Shown here: positions 1-9,863 of the stretch, one piece after another | How the letters are laid out: every line of letters starts with the position of its first letter | How positions within the stretch are numbered: the first letter of the stretch is position 1 | From: Atriophallophorus winterbourni | Lineage: Eukaryota; Platyhelminthes; Trematoda; Plagiorchiida; Microphallidae | NCBI GenBank assembly: GCA_013407085.1 | Contig: JACCGJ010011267.1 | Span: forward strand, 23,664 to 87,663 | Reading direction: 5' to 3' | Length of the DNA: 64,000 bases | Notes under the pieces: model-generated | Seen by the model: only the letters and a program-made list of their open reading frames with translations | Database searches by the model: none | What the model was told of the DNA's origin: nothing | Made by a program: the position numbers and the translations under genes

Positions 1-250
1 GGAATTAAGTAGGTCTTCATGATTCTTGGCAACGTTACAGGCGTTACCGGCGAACATTTACTCGTTTTTGTCACCATCTGCGAGGTTATCTAGTCAAATG
101 TTGGATTGTTCGAGTACAGTGGATTTTCTATTGGCTCTTTGGCAGTAACCTCTAAGTAGGGTAACGATGGTGCTTTTATGACGTTTATTTAACAGTTCAT
201 TCAGTTTTTGTATACTGGATTCCAATCCATTTACATGCGTATCAAATTCG

Positions 251-259
251 TACTCAGTG
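251..259. repeat. Target-site duplication, left copy (TACTCAGTG)
   Basis: TACTCAGTG here is repeated exactly at 532-540, on either side of the retrozyme insert. Deleting the insert and one copy rejoins the ORF1 reading frame. Confidence 0.8.
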
Positions 260-531
260 CGATGGGTGTGAGCAACACATTACTTTGGTCATCCTTAAGC
301 GCCGTGAGTGCTTGACCAAAAATCACTTTGTGATTCTGTGTTTGAACATCGTGGTTCGTTGTGCGAACCCTATGTAACAGTGGCATCCAAGTCTAACTTT
401 GTTTACCACTTATGCACTGTTTCAAGGCACACTTAACCTAATCTTACCATCTCCGTCTGATGACGCAAACAGCCAGAAACCGGTAGTGATGTGTAAGTGC
501 GGGGGATGTGAGCAACACATTACTTTGGTCA
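260..531 (+). mobile_element. Hammerhead-ribozyme retrozyme-like insertion, subfamily B
   Basis: A 272-bp insert lies between 9-bp direct repeats. Its first and last ~30 bp are the same sequence (GTGAGCAACACATTACTTTG at about 268 and 508), with a period of 240 bp, so it holds one full ~240-bp unit plus a terminal redundancy of about 0.13 unit. A degenerate hammerhead ribozyme lies at 451-491. The unit shares an AACAGTGGCA...TTTACCA...CACTGTTTCAAG core with subfamily A elsewhere in the window. Insert longer than unit length is what reverse transcription of a circular or multimeric RNA would give; that mechanism is inference. Confidence 0.75.
451..491 (+). ncRNA. Hammerhead ribozyme, subfamily B (degenerate copy)
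   Basis: The core CTGATGA (457-463) and GAAA (476-479) are present, and stem III is AC-CG-GT (479-484) followed by A485 as the cleavage-site nucleotide. Stem II (CGC...GCC) and stem I (CTCCGT against GTGATG) are weakened by substitutions compared with the copy at 36737-36778. Cleavage is doubtful for this copy. Confidence 0.6.
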
Positions 532-540
532 TACTCAGTG
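532..540. repeat. Target-site duplication, right copy (TACTCAGTG)
   Basis: Exact match to 251-259, marking the right edge of the retrozyme insertion. Confidence 0.8.
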
Positions 541-1077
541 GTCTTCACTTGCGAGGATGACGCTGTTGGTTTGGCCTTGCAAACCTGGCAAACGTAACAA
601 ACACCGAGACAATTATCCCCATTAATAATCGCTAACAAGGCCGAGGTCAGCGATTTGTCGCATTTTGCATGCACTTTCATCGAACACGCGTAACACGTGA
701 AAGACCTTGGCTTAGGACTTACCAAATTTTAGCAAACCGTACACAGCCAGATGCGGTTTTGTGGGTCATTCGGTCAGGGTTGTGAATAGCACTTTTCAGG
801 GGCTTTTGCACAAGCGGTGGTTCTGTCAAGTGATCGATGATGAATATCGTGAGCGCGACAAAATGCGGTTATCACGAATAAGAGGAAAATTAGAATTGAA
901 TCTGACGATACGCTTCGGTAGTTGATCGCACGATGTTGAACATATAACCAGTTGATGGCGAAGAATAAGTTCTTTCCGATTATGTTAATCCATTTGAGAA
1001 CTTGCAGAGTATTAACAGGGTTCCACGCGCAGATCCAATTTGGGAAAATCACGAAATCATATGACTTACTTGACTTA

Positions 1078-1320
1078 ATCCCTTGAGTTCCTGGAGGAAC
1101 ATAGAGCCTCGGCAACTTGCCTCCAGTTTGGTCTGTCCATAGCAGCTAGTTTGATGCCGTTCCAGTTAAGTCCACACTTGCGGATTTCCTCTTCACACGA
1201 GCACTTCCAAGATAGCCTTGGGCGTCCGACCCGTCTCTTCCAGATTGGGTTCCATACCAGAGCATGACGCGTGATGTCATCATAAGGTTTCTGCAAGGTG
1301 TGCCCAACCCGATCATATAC
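1078..1320 (-). pseudogene. RTE-like LINE, extreme C-terminal fragment
   Basis: The minus strand encodes the basic tail typical of RTE-like polymerases: GHTLQKPYDDITRHALVWNP, then GRPRLSWK and DRPNWRQVAEALCSSR before a stop near 1078. This tail lies beyond the reverse transcriptase domain. There is no RT or endonuclease next to it, so it is a 5'-truncated insertion. It matches in form, but not closely in sequence, the tail in the insert at 56901-57256. Confidence 0.75.
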
Positions 1321-1530
1321 TTCTTATTAATAAAAATTTGGCTTTAAACAAAAACTTCAATCATGTTGTTATTGGAATGTTGCAAAAATATTCCAAACAG
1401 TTAATGGTGCTACATTGCACCAACTGTTGGGACTTAGATTAGTCCCCACATGAAAGATAAATTTCAATTTGCAAATGAGGATTTATCCTCGAATTCGCTA
1501 ATAAATGGGTTTAGCACAAAGTCAGAACGG

Positions 1531-1619
1531 CGTTCGAATGTCAGGTCACGGATACGCATACCTGATGAGCGGCAATAATCGTGAAACCGGTCGTGTGCTT
1601 CCGTCCTGCTTTTCGAACG
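1531..1619 (+). ncRNA. Hammerhead ribozyme, form C, with long stem I
   Basis: The core is CTGATGA (1562-1568), stem II GCGG/TCGT with two G-U pairs, GAAA (1583-1586), stem III AC-CG-GT and cleavage-site C1592. Stem I is GCATAC (1556-1561) paired with GTGTGC (1593-1598), a complete six-pair helix in which several pairs differ from subfamily A (CCCTAC/GTGGGG) on both strands. Stem I continues outward as ACGGA/TCCGT, CAGG/CCTG and CGTTCGAA/TTCGAACG with internal loops. The paired changes argue for selection on the fold. No second unit is visible next to it. Confidence 0.7.
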
Positions 1620-3011
1620 TCTGGCTTTAAACAAAAATCACGAGAAATCCGAATTCGCTCGTATTATCAAATACCGCTACGAGAGTGGTATATGAAGAAA
1701 GCTGACTTCGGTGGGATACTCCAACAAGGTATAATATATCCAAGTACGTGTAAGAACAGTACATCATGATAATCAGGAGCTCAAAATAATGCGACCGCAC
1801 GGCACTTGCGACTATAGATAGCTTCGAAACTCGCCAAATATATGACGAATAAAGCGATATGTGACTGTCCCTATTGATTTTTGAAAGATTTTATATTTTT
1901 CTCAATACACCTCGTCATCCTATGGTTATTGTTAAGCTTACTGTTTTTTCTACCGTAAAACTTTCTGAGTTTTGAGTTCTGATTGGTAACGAATGAAAAC
2001 TCAAAACTTATTAGAGTGGCTAGAGATAACGTCCAGCAGACTGCTATGCGATGTGCTAATGACTAATGGAATAAAAGTAGCCTCGGTATCAAAAAGCTAC
2101 AAATACTGTCAAATTTTATGGTACTCATGATAGGATACAACGAGCTATTGGTCGAAACAAACTTCAAACAGCTACCATTAATTTAATATCTGGTAACCCG
2201 ATTATAATTCAGCCCAGCAGATGTAAAAATTGGTCGAGCACTTCCCCTCTATCTACTCTAGGGTTTTACCGCATGCAGTTGAAAATATCGAGCGTTTACC
2301 AATCAGTTAACACTAAGATCCTAAAGTTGACAAAGTTATAAGGACAATCCAGCTGAAAATGTTGTATATTAAAAGCCATGGAATGTCTGCATATTCGATT
2401 TCGTATCGCTTAGCGGGGTGTAATCAACAATCGAATGATGAGCTTCTCGGTTTTATGCTAGGAACAACACGACTCATTCCTTCTTCTCTATAAATGGCAA
2501 AAATTCCCCTTGTAAGCCGCATATCATTCTGTTCACCGACATAGTCCAACCATTGACTTGTTCGGCATTCAGAGGAAATATCAAACGGCAACGCTTATTT
2601 TAATCATTAGAATGAACAACCAGTGGTGGTTGACATCCCGGGGGTGCGCTAGGACAATCAGTGTGCGCGTGATCAGAATCATGTGTGCTGACCTGGAGGA
2701 TGTCAGTGCAGGGAACTTGATCACCAAATGTGTGGTAGACTATTTAAATTGGTTCCAATTACAAAATTCACCTCAATGGTAATCTCGAAAGATCTAATCA
2801 CTGGGAACAACGGTACGTGTTGCATCTTGGCTCGATGCCTTGGAGCGACCTATAAATCAGTCGTGCTTAAAATTAATTTTTCCACACATTTGTTAGTTTT
2901 CTAACATCAAGTAACCTTTATGTTGTTAAATTTTTGAAACATGTTTCTTTATAAACCAATGATATTCTGCGCCCCGGACGCTTCAAAGGCGATGCACTTT
3001 TTATATTTTAG
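1620..3011. other. Stretch without a recognised gene
   Basis: AT-rich sequence with short open frames only. The frame at about 2690-2780 on the plus strand (DLEDVSAGNLITKC... up to a possible GTAATC donor) could be an exon of the same gene as 3012-3128, but nothing confirms it. Confidence 0.3.
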
Positions 3012-3128
3012 AACTTGGAGTTTTTATTGCGTCGGTTGGAGAAAGAAGCACGATTGGAAAACATCTTGCAGGCTGAAATTTCGCCAATCACAATCACAAC
3101 GTTTGATGTCCCAAGTAGACGAATTTGA
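3012..3128 (+). CDS. Candidate terminal exon of an unknown gene (coiled coil)
   Basis: After a good splice acceptor (TTATATTTTAG ending at 3011) a 38-codon frame runs to TGA at 3126-3128. It starts NLEFLLRRLEKEARLENILQ, a leucine heptad pattern with mixed charge, and ends in a neutral tail. Codon content looks coding rather than random. No upstream exon could be placed with confidence, and I do not recognise the protein. It could instead be a chance open frame. Confidence 0.35.
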   Translation, partial: NLEFLLRRLEKEARLENILQAEISPITITTFDVPSRRI

Positions 3129-3485
3129 AGCTTTTTCGGATTTTAACATTTGAGTGGCAATCCAAAGCTTTCCAGAAAACTATCAATTCGATCTTCTGTT
3201 CGCACATTGTATTCTGAATTATTATATGCCAAAAATTTGTTCAAACAAATGAAGCTATTTTATTCTTCTATTCTTTCCTCGTCGTATACTTCTGACTGAA
3301 CGACCACTTTAAGTTGGCAACAGAGACTGAAATAGAAATAATTTCAAGTGTAAGATTTCATTGAAGATCGACAGGTTAGCCACTCGCTAAAGTCTTGTAA
3401 ATGAATATAGAGATGATTAATTGATCTTTAATTTGTCCTTGCATCGCTGTTAAGGTTATGCTTTTCGTAAAATATCATTATTTTT

Positions 3486-3488
3486 CAG
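3486..3488 (+). promoter_or_regulatory. 3' splice acceptor just upstream of the secreted-protein start codon
   Basis: A pyrimidine-rich ATTATTTTTCAG ends at 3488, seven bases before the ATG at 3496. Such a close acceptor fits either a 5'-UTR intron or spliced-leader trans-splicing, which flatworms use. The sequence cannot tell which. Confidence 0.6.
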
Positions 3489-3495
3489 ATTCACA

Positions 3496-3951
3496 ATGAA
3501 GCTAATAGCAATCAATTTCATCCTGCTTGGGTTCGTATCTATTGTTGAATTATTTGTAATTCCGTCGCGAGGAGGACCACATTCTTTACAGTGGACAGGA
3601 CACGGAAGCTACGGTCCGTCACAAACAAATATCTTGGCACATTATCCCGAAACCCCGAAACCGGTCGCTTATATTTTACAGCAAGTGATCGATAACTTGG
3701 GAGGGTACAAAACGCAACCAAGGCCACAGTCTCGTCTTTTTCCAGAAGCGGTAAAACCACATCCACCCCAACCTGCTCACTACCCTGAACCTCAGCCGGA
3801 AGAATCAGCTCAGCCAAATTACGAACAAGACTTTCAGACTGAACAGCCACCTGGGAATGAACAACAATTTTCACCGAACGCATACGATGAATCTTCACAA
3901 GCAGAGAACGAACATGAATCAAATGACGATACGGAGTCAAGCGATGAATAG
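3496..3951 (+). CDS. Secreted proline/glutamine-rich acidic protein, 151 aa, function unknown
   Basis: The ATG follows a splice acceptor by seven bases and begins a clear signal peptide (MKLIAINFILLGFVSIVEL, charged start then hydrophobic core). The mature part is low-complexity: residues ~75-130 are rich in Pro, Gln and Glu (QPRPQSRLFPEA, PHPPQPAHYPEPQPEE) and the C-terminus is strongly acidic, ending ESNDDTESSDE. There are no cysteines after the signal and no membrane segment, so it should be secreted. The frame is intact, and AATAAA follows at 4020-4025 and 4061-4066. I do not recognise a family. It could be a tegument, gland or eggshell-associated product, but that is guesswork. Confidence 0.7.
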   Translation: MKLIAINFILLGFVSIVELFVIPSRGGPHSLQWTGHGSYGPSQTNILAHYPETPKPVAYILQQVIDNLGGYKTQPRPQSRLFPEAVKPHPPQPAHYPEPQPEESAQPNYEQDFQTEQPPGNEQQFSPNAYDESSQAENEHESNDDTESSDE

Positions 3952-4019
3952 ATGACAAATTACGATCGATAATTGATTCTGAATGCTGTCAAAAATTCTT
4001 GTTTGAGAAATATTGATAT

Positions 4020-4066
4020 AATAAACGTGGTCAACAAAAGCATTATACTTACTTATAAATAATAAA
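4020..4066 (+). terminator. Polyadenylation signals of the secreted-protein gene
   Basis: Two AATAAA hexamers lie 69 and 110 bases after the stop codon at 3951, a normal distance for a 3' UTR. In AT-rich DNA one such hexamer could be chance. Confidence 0.5.
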
Positions 4067-4079
4067 CACAGATTCTTCT

Positions 4080-4630
4080 TGGGACATTATTCACTGGTTT
4101 AAATGAGCTATACGGAAAGTAAGTAGACTTCGATGAATTCTCTTAGGTATACTGACGAGCTCATTTTGAGTTCATTAGTGTGAATATGGGTTGAGCAATT
4201 TGTTTCTAAGACTATGCCCAGTGATCATTAGTGGAAGCCATGTGTGACTAACGATGTGCAACACAAATAGCTATACAACCGTTAACTTGCTCCCTCTTCC
4301 TTCTTTGTTATTCCGAACCCATTTCGGTTAAGTCAACTGACTGGGGGCAAATGGTAAAAGCTGTTTTCGTGAGGTCTGGAAAATATTTTAGATGACAGAT
4401 TGTGTTTCAAGATTCTAGAATTTATGGTAACTGAATTCACAATTTCCATATCATAGTAAATATTCGTTCATGCAGAAAGAATAAAATTGAGTATCTAATG
4501 TCAAGTATAGTCCTGTTGAATACTTAAAATGATTCAATACGCAGGTGTCCGTAAATCGTTATGCACCAAATAAGTGTCCCAATTTCGAATGAAAGTTTCG
4601 ACGCCGGGAGCGACGGCAATCATTTGGGGG
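4080..4630. other. Stretch without a recognised gene
   Basis: AT-rich sequence with no convincing frame, repeat or RNA fold seen by eye. Confidence 0.4.
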
Positions 4631-4638
4631 AGGTCATT

Positions 4639-5150
4639 TCAAATGAAACAGACACATACAAAATGAAAATTCATGACAGCTGATACGGGAATGGGGTATT
4701 TGTAGCAACGCGAAGTGGTGAATCCCAGATTTCCAAAAAAATGTTTCAAAGGTTGATGCAGGTAATAATCTATTAATATGTTGTATGTTAGTATCACATC
4801 ACACCGAAGGTTTCTTTGAAGCGGAGTGTGGAATCTCAGTTTTTGCAATCGTTCCTCATACGTTAGTTTCCGGAAACCACTTGTGAGATTTGTTGCGCGG
4901 TGGTACATATTATCGAGCAATACTATATTATTTTAACCACGGATTCCAAGCTTGTGATGGTTTGAATTAAGTAGGCCTTCATGATGGTGAGCAACCTTCC
5001 AGATTCTGAAAATCATTCGCAGCATACCTAGAATCTTGGAAGCACGCTTTTAGACGACCTCAGAATGCACGCTATTCTTCAGGCTGCCACATACCCAGAC
5101 ACCATGATCCATATCTAACTCGGTTCAGCTCAAAATCGTCCTCCCAAAGT
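4639..5150 (-). pseudogene. CR1/Jockey-like LINE, C-terminal fragment
   Basis: Minus-strand frames from about 5150 to 4639 read the region after the RT palm: MDHGVWVCGSLKN, then YHRATNLTSGFRKLTYEERLQKLRF, which parallels the ...RATKLVTGLYNRPYEERIAALN... of the plus-strand copy starting at 5162. Frames change and stops occur, so it is dead. The two related fragments lie head to head, 12 bp apart. Confidence 0.7.
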
Positions 5151-5161
5151 TATATTGGTAT

Positions 5162-5953
5162 TTGAATGGCTTACCAATTTGCGAAATTCTCCAAAAAGAT
5201 CTCGAAGCACTTCATAATTGGTCCTTGCGGAACTGCTTACCATTCAACATCCAAAAATGTAAAATGTTGAACGTCGGTAAATCATTCGAATTCACATACT
5301 CTCTGGGATCTCATCAACTTTCATGGGTTACTGAAGAGAAAGACCTGGGCGTGTGGATTAGCAGTAACCTGAAGTCTTCACGGCACTGTTCTGTTGTATA
5401 CAAAAAGTCCTGCCAAATCTTAGCATTGCTCAGAAGGATTTTTGGTCGTATCTCAAAGCAGATACTCCCACGTATAATGAACACCTATATCAGACCAACA
5501 ATGGAGTATGCTGTTCAAGCATGGTCCCCATGGTTACAAAAGGACATGACCTTGCTGCAACGGGTATACCACCGCGCTACAAAACTGGTGACCGGGCTAT
5601 ACAACAGGCCATACGAGGAGCGGATTGCAGCACTTAACCACTTTGACTTTTCGTACCGTCGTCTCAGGGGTGAGTTGATCCTGCTTTTCAACATTCTGCA
5701 TACAGTGGATCACCCACTTGAACACCTGTTTCATCGGCAAGAAGCACGTGGTAGCAGATCGCATGGATACAAGTTAATTATTCCACACTCCAGATCAAAT
5801 TGTCGAAGGTTTTTCTTTGCTGTCAGAGTCTGTTTTCTATGGAACTCCCTGACCCCACATATCATTTGCGCAACAAGCCTGAACATGTTCAAAGCTGAAC
5901 TTGACAAGTATATGTTGACTAAACCCAACCTTGCACCTGAATACACGTGCTGA
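5162..5953 (+). pseudogene. CR1/Jockey-like LINE, RT thumb and C-terminal region (open frame of 263 aa)
   Basis: This long open frame covers the part of ORF2 after the catalytic FADD motif: ALHNWSLRNCLPFNIQKCK, KDLGVWISSNLK, RPTMEYAVQAWSPW, RATKLVTG and VRVCFLWNSLTPHI all match the usual order in CR1-type polymerases. The endonuclease and the palm domain with its catalytic aspartates are missing, so it is a 5'-truncated insertion. The frame is still open for 263 codons, suggesting it is younger than its neighbours. Confidence 0.8.
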
Positions 5954-6135
5954 CTTTCCTTGTGTATAAAACATTTGTGTTGTTTTTATGAATTCCCTAT
6001 ATTTTTAATCTGTGGTTACTGTAAAGTATTTACTTTTTGGATCATTAGTACTTTGAATAACTTTGAATCACCTCGCATTTTCGGAAATTGAATTGTAGCT
6101 TATTCCAAACTGACCATTAATGGTAAGCATCGAAA

Positions 6136-6552
6136 TCACTTTTCAGCTGTGTATTTTATCCGCGTCCAAAGTTTTATGTCGTCTGCAATCAGCTTACATA
6201 AGAGCGTCTCCGGTAGGTCCTTGATGTAAACCAAGAAAAGTACTGGTTCGAAGATGGAACCTTGCGGTAGGCAACTAGAGGCTTCAATAACCTGTGATTG
6301 TAAACCGTAGATTCGAACGATCGCCTTGGGCCCACTGAGGTAACTTTCAAGACATACGAGTAGCTTTCCGCTGATACCCATATGCTTCAGCTTTTGTAGA
6401 AGCATAAAGTGACAAATTAGGTCAAAGGCTTTAAACATATCTAGAGAGCAAGCGTGAATGCTAGCTCCCTCGGCAACCGTATGGGTCCAGTCGTTTAACA
6501 CCATCAACAAGTCAACAAGTTGTTGACACTTTTCGAGTTCCTTTTTCGCCAA
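6136..6552 (-). pseudogene. CR1/Jockey-like LINE, RT palm fragment
   Basis: The 138-codon minus-strand frame carries degraded RT motifs in order: DWTHTVAEGASIHACSLDMFKAFD (motif A, usually DFSKAFD), LPQGSIFEPVLFLVYIKDLP (motif B region, usually GVPQGSVLGP) and LIADDIKLW (motif C, usually FADD). Flanking parts of the element are absent. The substitutions at conserved sites show it has decayed. Confidence 0.75.
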
Positions 6553-6559
6553 AATATAG

Positions 6560-7170
6560 AGTGGGTGTACCGAAAACCTCTGAAGATTACGCTCTTGACC
6601 AGCGCTATACTCGGAATAATAAGAACGGAATGGAAAAAAGGAAAACGAACATTATTCAAGGATGTTAGATTTAGCCCACCCAAACCCAATGTCATCAGTC
6701 AAACACTCCCTCGTCTAGAGACAGCAGTAGCAGCGTTTCCATCCAAATGGAAGAAATCAATGCATAAAAAACTTAGTACGTCCGGCTAGAATCTAACCGT
6801 ACCGAGCAATTCACACAAAGACCTAATTGTAGAACGCATCGGATATCGAATCAATCGCCCACGAAGCCACATTTTGGCGGAGAGACCATGTCGTGCTCGT
6901 ATTCGATTATTTCTGCAGTGCTTTGAGACAACGACGAGAGGAAAGTCATCCGTAAAGTCAACTTTTGGGGACTCAGAGAAGCACTCTATGAACTAAACGA
7001 GGTTCAACTTGTTTTCAGTGATCCAAATAAACATTCCAACTCACTGTTTAACTACATTCAGATCCAAATCCAATAAAACTCTCGATTTATTCCCAGTATA
7101 GATGTCCGCACCTTCCGATTCACTGTTCGCAGTAGAACCAGAAAATGGATTTCGCTGAAAAAACGAGCCA
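6560..7170. other. Stretch without a recognised gene
   Basis: A plus-strand frame (6520-6789) with a basic C-terminus is visible but resembles nothing I know. Parts from about 7080 may be 5' debris of the LINE that follows. Confidence 0.3.
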
Positions 7171-7173
7171 GGG

Positions 7174-7216
7174 CCTAATACGAGCGAGGTAGGCGCGATA
7201 GTAAGGACATCCCTGT
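7174..7216 (+). repeat. 44-bp repeat, copy 1
   Basis: CCTAATACGAGCGAGGTAGG and the following 23 bases recur at 8322-8365 with one substitution and a one-base length difference. See copy 2. Confidence 0.6.
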
Positions 7217-7244
7217 GATAACACCAGCTGTCGTCCCGACGAAG

Positions 7245-7890
7245 TAAATTACAGGCCTGTTACGCTGCTCCCATACACCTCGAAAATTATGGAGCGCATC
7301 CTCACTGAGTGTATCGTGGGCCACCTTTAAACCAAAGGACTTTTATCAGCAGCGCAACATGGGTTTCGTCGAAACAGATTTTGTTTGTCAAAGTTACTCA
7401 TCACTCTGGATGATTGGACAACGTTTCTTGTCCTAGGATACACGGTTCATGCATGCTATATTGATGTATGAAATGCGTGCGGTATCTTGGGTATGCTGAG
7501 GAGAATATTTGGGCGGTTCTCTTCTAAAACGATCAGCCACATTATAAATACATCTATCCAACGATAGAGCACATGATCAGAGTTTGAGGACAGTGGCCGC
7601 GTAGACATTGGATTGATGGATAAAATTTACGACCGAGCGACGAAGCTCGGAGTGAATGGCAATGCTGGGATTGACCGATTTTACACAAAGACGAGTGAGG
7701 AGCAACATGTTCATAACATATGAAATACCGCGGATGGAAAATCACCCTTTCGCGATTGGATTGAAGTCAGTTTTTATCTGCGCGTATTTGCTTTCTGTGG
7801 GATATCCACGATTCTACGATCCGTGATTTCAAATCGAAACTGGATGCTTATATCAAAGAGCTCTTCACTATCGGCACTGTATATTGACCC
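7245..7890 (+). pseudogene. CR1/Jockey-like LINE, internally deleted RT fragment
   Basis: Plus-strand frames read NYRPVTLLPYTSKIMERIL, then AAQHGFRRNRFC and LDDWTTFLV, all standard in the fingers of CR1-type RT. At about 7470 the sequence jumps directly to the region after the palm (LGMLRRIFGRFSSKTISHI and later parts), so the catalytic palm has been deleted. Several stops and frame changes are present. Confidence 0.65.
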
Positions 7891-8321
7891 TATATGAACC
7901 CACACAACCCAAACATGTCAATCGAATTTTGATTGCATCCCCGGAATTGTATACCTGCCATCCAATGTACATGTAAAGCGATTGCTTTTTTCATCAGAAA
8001 ATCTTGCAGTTATTATTAGAAAAGCAATGAAAACGAAATCTGTCAAAATCTCTTCCTATCAAAAAAATGGCGGCCTAGAAGCCAATTTCGTACGAGGTGC
8101 TGTATTTATAACATAATCAACTCAATACAGGCCATCCCACCAAATGATATGTACAAAGGCTGTAACAATAAAGGGTCTTCTTATATTCGGTGTTCTGAAC
8201 CTAAAATTTAGCGTTTGATGCGGTGGTGTTCGCCCCCCGCCGGATTCATATACATGAATGTTCTGAATGTAACATTTCGCGCCTGTACACGGACAGCCAA
8301 ATTACCCGCCATTATACAGAC

Positions 8322-8365
8322 CCTAATACGAGCGAGGTAGGCGCGATAGGAAGGAGCATCCCTGT
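8322..8365 (+). repeat. 44-bp repeat, copy 2
   Basis: Near-identical to 7174-7216, 1.1 kb away in the same orientation. Its context here shows no LINE coding sequence, so it may mark a separate short element. Confidence 0.6.
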
Positions 8366-9830
8366 CACTTGACAATAATCAAACCACAAGACATGGGCTG
8401 CTGCCAAACATCATTCCAACATGATGTTCACCCAGTACGCATTTGAACTTGTGGACGTTTAGTCTTCAACTTAGATGACATCGTCAGCAAAAACTTCAAC
8501 ATCATTTGGCAATGTCAAGCACACATTAGTCCAGACTTTATCGCGTTTAAAAGGTCTAGGACTGATAAACCACTGGAATAGCAATTGCTGACTGCCAGCC
8601 ATACTCCAAAAGTGCAATGGATTGACGGGATTCCACAAAGCAACGCTTCATGAGACACATAGAACTTATTCCAAAATATGTATGATTTAACAAATCCAAG
8701 TGAAAAGTGAAAGGTTATATTTGGGGAAGGAAAAAATAAAGAGTTAGACGAATGCATTAAACAGGACCAAACCAATCCTTGTAGATACACGAGAGGTGGA
8801 ACTCGGGAAATCTCAAAAGAACCACACGTTTCAATTGAAAACATGCGACGGCCAGTTAACGGTAAAGTTTATTGTTTCATAGCCTACTAACGATTATGAG
8901 TAACATGAACGATAAAATTAGTGAGTAGTATGAGAAGGCCAAAAAAAGGGACAGCAGATGTACGGGATAAATAACAGTGGTTAGCACAGGAAACTTCAAC
9001 TGGATGAGGTAGTGTACCGGTGACGAGGCCTGATCGATCGAACTTCCTCAACATGGTCCAAACCCAAACTATCATCGGAATCGATTGTCTGATCGACGCT
9101 GTCACCACCGACCTAGAGGAAAAAGAACAAACCGAATACTTTTGAGGAAAACAACAACAACAATACAAAATCGTTGGTAAACTGTCATACACTTAGAGTG
9201 GAATTATGCTATTGACAAAAGGCGAAGGAAGGAGACGGGACAAGCTGCACGTGTTTGCCAAGATGAAGCGAATATGAACTGGGCGGAGAGGCATCCGCCA
9301 CGAATACAAGCAACTTTATACGGCATGACAGGTCCTTAATGAATAATCGAAATTTGATGTAAAATTACACGACCCATTTTGCGATGACTTCAAGACCAAA
9401 CAGTCACTCACATACATCTAAGCGAACCTATATAGCTGTCTTCTGTCGCAAACGTGAAAGAAGACATTCTCTTAATCAAAAATGAAATTAATCGAAGTCT
9501 AAGTAACCGTTGCCAGGTTTGGTGTCATGACCCATATCCACGCCCACTCAAACTGCATACATTCAATTAGTATGGAAATTCAAAAAATCAGAGGTTTCTG
9601 TGGAAGAGTATATCAGTAGTATCGTATCTGGAGGTGTGAAAGAGTTCTACAATTACAGACCGCGTTCGACTGACAGCAAATATGCACAACTAAATATCTA
9701 TGCTAAGAAATAAAGCGCCTTTTGGGCTATCTCTTTTCGGTTTATGGCGAGCAGAGGTCCAAAATATGTGTACTTTAAAAAAAGGTTACGTGTAGTTCTG
9801 AGACAATGTTTCAGCAATTTACACTCGGTC
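8366..9830. other. Stretch without a firmly recognised gene
   Basis: No frame here is convincing. A plus-strand stretch at about 9040-9145 (NMVQTQTIIGIDCLIDAV...) has exon-like composition but no clear splice sites. Confidence 0.3.
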
Positions 9831-9863
9831 AGTTCCGAGGATGGTCTTGAAAAAGGAAGAGCA

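Larger units (their letters stand above)
58..725 (-). pseudogene. CR1-like LINE ORF1 fragment (PHD-like finger plus coiled coil), split by a retrozyme insertion
   Basis: Read on the minus strand, 725 to about 541 encodes a Cys/His-rich segment: FTCYACSMKVHAKC, then CYVCQVC about 20 residues later. This resembles the second half of the PHD-type finger found in ORF1 of CR1-clade LINEs. The frame breaks off at a retrozyme insertion (260-531) and resumes in the same frame at 250 with a heptad-like stretch (HVNGLESSIQKLNELLNK), as expected for the ORF1 coiled coil. One in-frame TGA follows before the TAA at 58-60. ORF1 of such elements is a nucleic-acid-binding chaperone. The family assignment is inference from layout; the Cys/His pattern and frame continuity are visible. 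Confidence 0.55.

Noticed and set aside
3539..3958. Minus-strand 139-codon frame opposite the secreted-protein gene
   Set aside because: The plus-strand frame has a signal peptide, an acceptor and polyadenylation signals; the antisense frame has none of these.
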